The notes under the pieces were generated by a model. That model saw only the letters and a list, made by a program, of their open reading frames with translations. It was not told the origin of the DNA and ran no database searches. Of a DNA stretch of 64,000 nt, positions 55,963-64,000 are shown piece after piece (positions within the stretch are counted from its first letter, which is position 1; every line of letters starts with the position of its first letter). This stretch comes from Paracidovorax oryzae ATCC 19882 (lineage in GTDB: Bacteria > Pseudomonadota > Gammaproteobacteria > Burkholderiales > Burkholderiaceae_C): assembly GCF_000687165.1 (NCBI RefSeq), contig NZ_JMKU01000010.1, positions 153,077-217,076 on the forward strand, written 5' to 3'. Both the position numbers and the translations under genes were made by a program.

Positions 55963-56757
55963 TCAGCCGATGCGCACGTGCAGCGAGGCGAGGTCGGTAC
56001 GGAACAGGGCGTAGTAGTACTCGATCGGCCGCCCGCTTTCCGACAGGGCGCAGGACTCGATCGCCAGCAGCGGGCTGGAATGGGGGATTTCCAGCAGGTC
56101 GGCCTCTTCGGGCGTGGGCGTGACCGCCTCGATCCAGCGGTCGGCACGCTTGAAGATCAGGCCGTACTGCTTCTGCAGCACGTCGTAGAGGGAGCGCGTC
56201 TGCAGCGGCACCTGGTCCAGCCCGGGCGTGAGCTGCTCGGGAATGCTGTGATGCACCAGGATGCGCGGAATGCCATCGACCATCTGCACGCGCGACACCT
56301 CCACCACCCGGGACTCGATGCCCTCGCCGGCAGGCAGGCGCAGGTGCCGCTGCGCACGCTCGCTCGGCAGGCACGACTGCTGGCGCAGCACGCGGCGCGT
56401 GATGCGCTTGTGCCGGTCCAGCAGTTCGCCCGAGAAGCCCACGACCGAACCGACGAAGTTCTGCTCTTCCCGCCGGCCCGATACGAAAGCGCCCTTGCCC
56501 TGGCGCTTGTAGATCACATGCTCATAGACCAGCTGGTTCAGCGCCTCGCGCACCACCGTGCGCGACACGCCGAAGCGTTCGCACAGCTCCTTTTCCGAAG
56601 GCAGCGGGGCGTTGGCCGGCAGGGCGTTGTCGCTGATCATGCGCAGCACGGACTGCTTGACCTGGGACCAGAGCGGCCCGTGGGCCTCGGTGGACTGCGG
56701 GGGGTGGGCGCTGGCGCGGGAGGGGGCTTTCGGGTCGGTGGCTTGCGGATCGGTCAT
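55963..56757 (-). CDS. GntR/HutC-family transcriptional regulator
   Basis: A 264-residue repressor. The GntR winged helix spans residues about 28-95 (LWSQVKQSVLRMISDNALPA, PLPSEKELCERFGVSRTVVR, YKRQGKGAFVSG). The UTRA effector domain follows (VEVSRVQMVDGIPRILVHHS, ESGRPIEYYYALFRTDLASL). It starts 8 bp after the GlpD-like gene and is cotranscribed with it. GT-N4-AC sites at 58519-58526 and 58684-58691 in the divergent promoter region fit HutC recognition. It probably senses a polyol or its phosphate. Confidence 0.9.
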   Translation of the reverse strand: MTDPQATDPKAPSRASAHPPQSTEAHGPLWSQVKQSVLRMISDNALPANAPLPSEKELCERFGVSRTVVREALNQLVYEHVIYKRQGKGAFVSGRREEQNFVGSVVGFSGELLDRHKRITRRVLRQQSCLPSERAQRHLRLPAGEGIESRVVEVSRVQMVDGIPRILVHHSIPEQLTPGLDQVPLQTRSLYDVLQKQYGLIFKRADRWIEAVTPTPEEADLLEIPHSSPLLAIESCALSESGRPIEYYYALFRTDLASLHVRIG

Positions 56758-56765
56758 CGGGCGCG

Positions 56766-58481
56766 TTACGCGGGTGGCAGGGAGGGATCGCCCATTTGTA
56801 CACCATGGCGTTCGCGCAGCAGCGTCGCGGTGGCGGCAGTCTCCTGCTGCATCCGCTCTTTGCTCCAGCCCAGTGCATCGCCCACGCAGCGGGCGATGGC
56901 CTGCAGAGCGAGCGGGGTGCAGCGCCCTTCGAAGGCGATCAGCGTGCGGCGCAGAACCACGTCGGCCAGTCGCCCGACACGCTGTTCGCGGGCGATGTAG
57001 GCGATCTCGCCCACGGTGTAGCCGGGAAGGTCGGGAATCGGCTGCAGGCCGGTGCGTGCGATGGCATCGGCCACGCGCTCGGCATCGCAGCCATGGCGGG
57101 CCCAGAGCCCTTGGGCCACGGTCCGGCCAAGCCCCGGCCTGGCGGCCAGCCTTTCGATGCGTGCGGCCTGCTCGGCGCTCTCGGGCCAGTCGCGCGCGCT
57201 GCCGATGCGCAGGCCGGCCGTGTCCACCCGGCGCCGGCGCTGCATGCGCGCCAGCACGGCGTCGGCGATCTGCGCGGCGCAGGCCCGGTAGGTGGTCCAC
57301 TTGCCACCCACCAGGGTCAGGATGTCGTAGGGGCGCGTTCCCTCGGCCGGCAGCACGCGCAGCGAATGGTCGCGGCTGATGGCACCGGCCACCACGCCGT
57401 CGGCCGCCGGCAGGGGACGCACGCCCGCATAGCTGAAGACGATGTGCCCGGGTGCGACGTCGATGCGCGGCAGAGCCACGCGCAGCTCCCGCAGCAGGTA
57501 GTCGATCTCGGCGCCGGTGCAGCAGGCATCGTCGGGGTCGTCGGTGCGGATGTCCGTGGTGCCCAGCAGCACCAGGTCGGGCCCCACGGCATAGGCCAGG
57601 CAGATGCGGTGGTCGCCGGTCTCGAAATACAGCATACGGTCGCCCAGCTCGCCCGCCAGCGCGGCATGTCGCAGCACCAGGTGCGAGCCGCGCGTGCCGC
57701 CGATGAAGCGGTGCCGCACGTCCAGTCGCGCATCGACGCGGTCCACCCAGGCGCCGGTGGTGTTGACCACCAGCCTGGGCCGCACGGCGATGGCTTCGCC
57801 GCCGATCTGGTCGCGCAGCACCACCTCGGGGCCGGCGCCGGATTCCAGCGCCAGGTAGGACACGGCCAGCGCCTGCGGGCAGTCGCGCTCGGCATCGGCG
57901 ACCAGCTCCAGCGTCAGCCGCTCGGGGTGGACGAGCCGCGCGTCGAAGAATTCTGCGGCCAGCCGGGTCCGTGGCGATATCGACGGCATGGCGGCACGCA
58001 TGTCCGCCCCGCCCACCAGCCGGTGGCGCGGCACGCCGCCCACATGCCGGCCGAACCAGTCGTAGAACACCAGGCCGAGCTTGGTCACCAGCGCCCCCTT
58101 GGCGCCGGGGGCGCGCGTCCAGCCGAAGAACCGGCCCGGCGCCCGCAGCAGCCCGGCCCACCAGCTCGACAGCGGCACCCAGACCGCGAGCGGCACCACC
58201 AGGTGCGGCGCGTTGAGCAGCAGGCGGTTGCGCTCTTCCACCGACTCGCGCACCAGCGCGAATTCGCCCGTTTCCAGGTAGCGCAGGCCGCCGTGGACCA
58301 GGCGCGAAGGCGCGGCGCTGGTGCCGCTGCAGAAATCGCCCTTGTCCACCAGCACCGCGCCCACGCCCTGGGCTGCCAGATCGCGCAGCAGGCCCACGCC
58401 GTTGATGCCGCCGCCGACGATCAGCACATCGATGTCGGGCTGCGCCCGCACCTGGTCCAGCAACTCGCTCCGAAGACGCAT
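56766..58481 (-). CDS. glpD: FAD-dependent glycerol-3-phosphate dehydrogenase family enzyme (GlpD/EryB-like)
   Basis: A 571-residue flavoprotein. The FAD site is VLIVGGGINGVGLLRDLAAQG, given in two parts (GGGINGVG), with VDKGDFCSGTSAAPSRLVHG and GGLRYLETGEF, the GlpD hallmarks. VVNTTGAWVDRVDARL and YAGVRPL continue the core. The C-terminal cap (residues about 400-540) is also present. GlpD oxidises glycerol 3-phosphate and passes electrons to quinone; EryB oxidises erythritol phosphate and belongs to the same family. The cofactor pocket is intact. The neighbouring kinase is not of glycerol-kinase type, so a polyol other than glycerol is possible. Confidence 0.88.
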   Translation of the reverse strand: MRLRSELLDQVRAQPDIDVLIVGGGINGVGLLRDLAAQGVGAVLVDKGDFCSGTSAAPSRLVHGGLRYLETGEFALVRESVEERNRLLLNAPHLVVPLAVWVPLSSWWAGLLRAPGRFFGWTRAPGAKGALVTKLGLVFYDWFGRHVGGVPRHRLVGGADMRAAMPSISPRTRLAAEFFDARLVHPERLTLELVADAERDCPQALAVSYLALESGAGPEVVLRDQIGGEAIAVRPRLVVNTTGAWVDRVDARLDVRHRFIGGTRGSHLVLRHAALAGELGDRMLYFETGDHRICLAYAVGPDLVLLGTTDIRTDDPDDACCTGAEIDYLLRELRVALPRIDVAPGHIVFSYAGVRPLPAADGVVAGAISRDHSLRVLPAEGTRPYDILTLVGGKWTTYRACAAQIADAVLARMQRRRRVDTAGLRIGSARDWPESAEQAARIERLAARPGLGRTVAQGLWARHGCDAERVADAIARTGLQPIPDLPGYTVGEIAYIAREQRVGRLADVVLRRTLIAFEGRCTPLALQAIARCVGDALGWSKERMQQETAATATLLRERHGVQMGDPSLPPA

Positions 58482-58513
58482 GGCTCGTCTCTCCTATCCG
58501 GGGCTGGCGCCCC

Positions 58514-58696
58514 AACTTGTCATTACATATTCAAGACATGCTCTTGAACGGATGCGGATGATGACGCGCAGCTTTCCCGAAGCATGCTAGCGAAAGTACC
58601 TAGAAACAAGTGCCATCGACCTTATTGACGCGCAACAGGCCGTCGATAGACTTCCGATCCAGCGCAAGAACAAGCCTTAACTTGTAATAACGAGTT
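58514..58696. promoter_or_regulatory. paired GntR/HutC-type operator candidates in divergent promoter
   Basis: AACTTGTCATTAC at 58514-58526 and AACTTGTAATAAC at 58679-58691 are near-identical. The second extends to a near-perfect inverted repeat AACTTGTAATAACGAGTT, ending at 58696. Both contain GT-N4-AC. One lies near the dehydrogenase-regulator operon and the other just before the kinase gene, so one repressor could control both directions. Confidence 0.6.
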
Positions 58697-58717
58697 AGGC
58701 AAAAAAGGAGACAAGAC

Positions 58718-60259
58718 ATGACCCAATACCTGTTGGGACTGGACGCCGGCAACACGATGACGAAGGCGGTCCTGTTCCACCTCGACGGCAGGGAAGTCGG
58801 CGTGACGCGGCGGCGCAATCCGATCTCGTTCCCGGCCCCCGGCCACACGGAGCGGGATGCCGGCGCGATGTGGCGCGACCTGTGCGAGGCCGTCCAGGAG
58901 CTGCTGCGGCAGCACCAGGTGGATGCCGGCGACATCGCCGCGGTGTCCGTATCCGGCTACGGCGCGGGCCTGTATTGCGTGGACCGCCATGGCCAGGCGG
59001 TGCGCCCGGGCGTCATGTCCACCGACAGCCGGGCTGCGCAGATCCTGGCCGGCTGGGAGCGCGACGGCCGCGCGCTGCGCAACGGCCAGCGCATACAGCA
59101 GCGGCTGTGGCTGGGCCAGCCCGCGCCGCTGCTGCGCTGGCTCTCGGAGAACGAGCCTGCGGCGCTGGAGGCCACCGACACGGTGATCTTCTGCAAGGAC
59201 TACATCAGAGCGCAGCTGTGCGGCGAGGTATCCACCGACATCACCGACGCCGGCCTGGGCGGCCTCATCGACGTCGCCACCGGCACCTACCCCGACGCTT
59301 TCTACGAGGACCTGGGCCTGCAGGCCTGGCGCGGCAAGCTGCCCCGCATCCACGGCAGCACCGACGTGGTGGGTGCGGTGAGCGCGCGCGCCGCCACGCA
59401 GACCGGCCTGCGCCAGGGCACGCCGGTGGTCTGCGGCATGGTGGACGTGTGCGCGGGCGCCATGGCCTCGGGCGTGGCCGCGCCGCACCAGCTCAGCATC
59501 ATCGCGGGCACCTTCAGCATCAACTCCACCCTGCACGACGCGCCGCGGCTGGACACGCTGCCGCTGCTGCAGATCGCCTACCCCGTCGCCGGCCGCTACC
59601 TGGCGACCGAGGGCTCGCCCACCTCGGCCAGCAACTTCGAGTGGTATTGCAAGACCATCCTCGGCCCCGATGCGCTGGAGGCCGCGGCGCGGCGCGGGGT
59701 CTCCATCTACGACGCCTGCGCCGAGCACCTGGGCGCGGCGCTGCAGAGGCCCAACGACATCCTGTTCCTGCCCTTCCTGTTCGGCGGCCCGAACGGCGCG
59801 CCCGCCGGCTTCCTGAACCTCAAGGCCGGCCACGACAGCTCGGACATCATCCGCGCCATCTTCGAGGGCATCGTCTTCGCCCACAAGCTGGACATCGACG
59901 CCCTGCTCCAGGGCCGCGACCGGGCCCAGGTCAGCAGCATCCGGCTGACCGGCGGCGCCTCGCGCAGCGCCGTCTGGTCGCAGATGTTCGCCGACGTGCT
60001 GGGCCTGCGCGTGGAGGTCACCCAGGGCGGCGAGGTGGGGGCCCGGGGCGCCGCCATGTGCGCGGCCATCGCCATCGGCGCCTATCCCGACTTTCCCGCA
60101 GCCATGCAGCGCATGGTCCATGTCGAGCGCGTCCATGAACCGGACCCGGCCCGCCACGAGGCCTACGCGCGCAAGTTCCGCGCCTTCGGCCGCGCCGCCC
60201 GCTCGCTGGCCGAGCTCTGCAGCGAGCCGCAGGACGAACGCCAGGCGCTGGCCGCCTGA
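58718..60259 (+). CDS. FGGY-family carbohydrate/polyol kinase
   Basis: A 513-residue kinase with the ASKHA ATPase fold. The phosphate-1 loop is LLGLDAGNTMTKAVLFHLDG. The catalytic region STDSRAAQIL and the adenosine motif IRLTGGASRSAVWSQMFADV (in two parts) are intact, followed by GARGAAMCAAIAIGAY. It resembles erythritol or L-xylulose kinases more than glycerol kinase, whose start is different (LALDQGT). AAGGAG lies 7 bp before ATG 58718. It phosphorylates the imported polyol or sugar. Confidence 0.88.
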   Translation: MTQYLLGLDAGNTMTKAVLFHLDGREVGVTRRRNPISFPAPGHTERDAGAMWRDLCEAVQELLRQHQVDAGDIAAVSVSGYGAGLYCVDRHGQAVRPGVMSTDSRAAQILAGWERDGRALRNGQRIQQRLWLGQPAPLLRWLSENEPAALEATDTVIFCKDYIRAQLCGEVSTDITDAGLGGLIDVATGTYPDAFYEDLGLQAWRGKLPRIHGSTDVVGAVSARAATQTGLRQGTPVVCGMVDVCAGAMASGVAAPHQLSIIAGTFSINSTLHDAPRLDTLPLLQIAYPVAGRYLATEGSPTSASNFEWYCKTILGPDALEAAARRGVSIYDACAEHLGAALQRPNDILFLPFLFGGPNGAPAGFLNLKAGHDSSDIIRAIFEGIVFAHKLDIDALLQGRDRAQVSSIRLTGGASRSAVWSQMFADVLGLRVEVTQGGEVGARGAAMCAAIAIGAYPDFPAAMQRMVHVERVHEPDPARHEAYARKFRAFGRAARSLAELCSEPQDERQALAA

Positions 60260-60327
60260 AAGCGGCGGCGCCGCCCGCCCCGTCCTTCCTTCTTCCCCTT
60301 TCTTCTCTTGTCTTGACTGGAACGACC

Positions 60328-62100
60328 ATGAAACACGTTGGCGACCTGATCGCGCAGATGCTGCTGGACTACGAAGTGGAATTCGTCTTCGGCATGCCCG
60401 GAGGGCAGACCACCGCGCTGCACCAGGGCATCGACCGCCTGAGCCCGCGCATCGAGCACATCCTCGTGCGCGACGAGCGCAGCGCGCCCTACGCGGCCGA
60501 TGCCTATGCCCGCCTGACCGGCAAGCCCGGCGTGTGCGACGTCACCGTGGGCCCGGGCGCCACCAAGCTCACGGACGGCATCGTCGAGGCCTACAACGCC
60601 TCCATCCCCATGGTCTGCATCGTGGGCGAACTGCCGGTGGACTGGGTCACGCTGCGCCACAAGGGCGTGGCCTCGCAGGGCTTCGACCAGCAGGGCTTCT
60701 TCCAGAGCATCGCCAAGGCGACCTTCATGGTGCCCAGCGTCACCGCCCTGCCCGACATCGTGCGCTCGGCCTTCCGCATCGCCACCTCGCCCCGGCCCGG
60801 GCCCGTGGTCATCATCGTCCCCCACGACGTGATGGACGCGCCCTGGGACGGCACGGACATCCCGCCCGTGGACGCGCGCTGCGTGCGCTCGCCCTCGATG
60901 CGCTACCGCCCGGAAGACGCCGAGCTGCGCCGCGCGGCCGAACTGATCGCCCGTGCCCGCCGTCCCGCCGTGATCGCGGGCGGCGGCGTCCATGCATCCC
61001 GGGCCGCCGAATTGCTGACCACGCTGTGCGACCGCATCCAGCCGCTGCACGTCTCCAGCCTCTCGGGCAAGGGCAGCGTGCCGGAAACGCGCCCCTACGC
61101 GGCCGGCGTGCTCAACCCCCTGGGCAGCGAGGCAGCCATCCAGCTGGTCAAGGAAGCCGACCTGCTGATCTGGTGCGGCAGCAAGGCCAGCCAGAACACC
61201 GCCATGAACTGGACGCTGCCGCTGGCCGGCCAGGCCAACATCACCATCGACATCGACCCCACGGAGCACGGCCGTACCTTCCAGCCCACGGTGGCGCTGT
61301 GCGGCGACATCGGCGCCACGCTGGAAGTGCTCAACGCCATGGTGGATGCAGCGCCGCAGCCCGATTGGCTGGAACGCATCGCCGCCGTCAAGGCCGAGAA
61401 GCAGGCCCGGCTGGACGCGGAGAAGGCCAGCACCCAGCTGCCCATCATCCCGCCCGCGGTCATGGCCGGCATCGCCAGCCGGCTGGGGCCCCAGGACGTG
61501 GTGATCAGCGACGCCAGCTTCTCCGCCGGCTGGATCGCCCAGTACATCCCCGCCACCGAAGTGGGCCGGCGCTTCATCTACGCACGCGGCCAGGGCGGCC
61601 TGGGCTATGCCTCGCCGGCGGCCATCGGCGCGGCGGCCGTGCTGCGCGGCCAGGGCGGCCGGGTGGTGACGCTGGCGGGCGACGGCGGCCACTCCTTCGC
61701 CATCGGCGAGCTGGCGACCCTGGCGCAGAACGGCATGCGCGTGGTCAACATCGTCATCAACAACGGCACCCTGGGCTGGCTGCAGATGTGGCAGGAAGCC
61801 TTCTTCGAAGACCTGCGCAAGTCGGTCGATCTGGCCATCGGCAGCAAGCCCGACTACGCGGGCGCAGGCACCGCCATGGGCCTGCTGGGCATCAAGGTCG
61901 CGCACCCCGAGGACATCGGCGCCGCCCTGGACCAGGCCTTCGCGCACGACGGGCCCAGCCTGGTGGAGATCCTGATCGATCCCGCCGCCACGCCCATCCA
62001 CAGCTTCCGCCGCCGCCGCGAATCCGCCGGCACCAAGGCCCCCGTGCGCCCCGGCACCGTGTACGAGCTGCGGCAGTGGAAGCTGGCGAGCGACCTGTAA
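60328..62100 (+). CDS. thiamine-diphosphate-dependent enzyme, acetolactate synthase-like
   Basis: A 590-residue protein with the three ThDP domains. The catalytic-Glu region is RDERSAPYAADAYARLTGKPG in two parts. The central FAD/ADP-like domain starts near residue 190. The ThDP-binding motif GDGGHSFAIGELATLAQNGM, with NNGTLGW, closes the C-terminal domain. These enzymes join or cleave C-C bonds next to a carbonyl. It is not the anabolic AHAS (no regulatory subunit gene). Its place between a polyol kinase and ABC transporter genes suggests a catabolic lyase or transferase acting on a keto-sugar. Confidence 0.88.
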   Translation: MKHVGDLIAQMLLDYEVEFVFGMPGGQTTALHQGIDRLSPRIEHILVRDERSAPYAADAYARLTGKPGVCDVTVGPGATKLTDGIVEAYNASIPMVCIVGELPVDWVTLRHKGVASQGFDQQGFFQSIAKATFMVPSVTALPDIVRSAFRIATSPRPGPVVIIVPHDVMDAPWDGTDIPPVDARCVRSPSMRYRPEDAELRRAAELIARARRPAVIAGGGVHASRAAELLTTLCDRIQPLHVSSLSGKGSVPETRPYAAGVLNPLGSEAAIQLVKEADLLIWCGSKASQNTAMNWTLPLAGQANITIDIDPTEHGRTFQPTVALCGDIGATLEVLNAMVDAAPQPDWLERIAAVKAEKQARLDAEKASTQLPIIPPAVMAGIASRLGPQDVVISDASFSAGWIAQYIPATEVGRRFIYARGQGGLGYASPAAIGAAAVLRGQGGRVVTLAGDGGHSFAIGELATLAQNGMRVVNIVINNGTLGWLQMWQEAFFEDLRKSVDLAIGSKPDYAGAGTAMGLLGIKVAHPEDIGAALDQAFAHDGPSLVEILIDPAATPIHSFRRRRESAGTKAPVRPGTVYELRQWKLASDL

Positions 62101-62149
62101 GCCCTGCGCACCTGCACAGAGCCCATCGCTTCAACGACCAGGACCGTCC

Positions 62150-63247
<1,098 letters not shown>

Positions 63248-63248
63248 G

Positions 63249-64000
<752 letters not shown>

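Overview
The window is high-GC DNA with the gene content of a Betaproteobacterium of the family Comamonadaceae, most likely Acidovorax/Paracidovorax. This is an inference from gene families (several Bug/TctC-type binding proteins, many LysR regulators, the urt-fmd-ami layout) and from intergenic repeats. Two stretches (about 400-2860 and 2910-3550) have visibly lower GC and look acquired. A 3' tRNA remnant lies between them.

Layout. 1-3550: the end of a LysR gene, then a small low-GC island with an unknown gene and a Schlafen-type (AlbA_2) ATPase, a tRNA 3' remnant, and a non-coding stretch with clustered palindromes. 3550-10160: a decayed MocR-type regulator, a methyltransferase, an MFS exporter with a divergent LysR, an intact paralogue of the same MocR gene, and a small membrane protein. 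10280-15035: a papain-like cysteine peptidase, a Bug protein with a muconate-cycloisomerase-like enzyme and divergent LysR, and a small unknown gene. 15051-23369: an amide/urea operon read leftwards (urtA-urtB-urtC-urtD-urtE-fmdA-fmdB-amiE), carrying intergenic repeat elements. 23557-27937: a divergent two-component system whose sensor is an NCS1 transporter fused to a hybrid histidine kinase, followed by a LuxR-type regulator. The position suggests control of the amide/urea operon.

27945-31628: a PACE-type exporter with its LysR, then two apparent toxin-immunity pairs: a GH19 hydrolase with a secreted DUF4087 protein, and a frameshifted ADP-ribosyltransferase-like toxin with a small membrane protein. 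31845-38046: a TonB siderophore receptor behind a Fur-like site, an amidase, a PPK2 kinase and glutamate dehydrogenase with a clear terminator. 38210-41700: two unknown genes, cytochrome b561, and a TetR regulator with a twin operator. 41697-43725: a two-gene RNA-repair operon (RNA ligase plus HD-polynucleotide kinase). 44051-47376: an XPD-like helicase and a nuclease-like partner behind a LexA-like box. 47520-49860: tandem class A beta-lactamase-fold genes. 49818-51680: recQ.

51945-55941: Bug protein, CoA-transferase, cupin and acyl-CoA dehydrogenase genes, probably for uptake and degradation of an organic acid through a CoA thioester. 55963-64000: a polyol locus. A GlpD/EryB-like dehydrogenase and GntR/HutC regulator lie divergent from an FGGY kinase, a thiamine-diphosphate enzyme and two ABC ATPases. 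The ATPases together form one consensus and one degenerate ATP site. The cluster continues past the window end.
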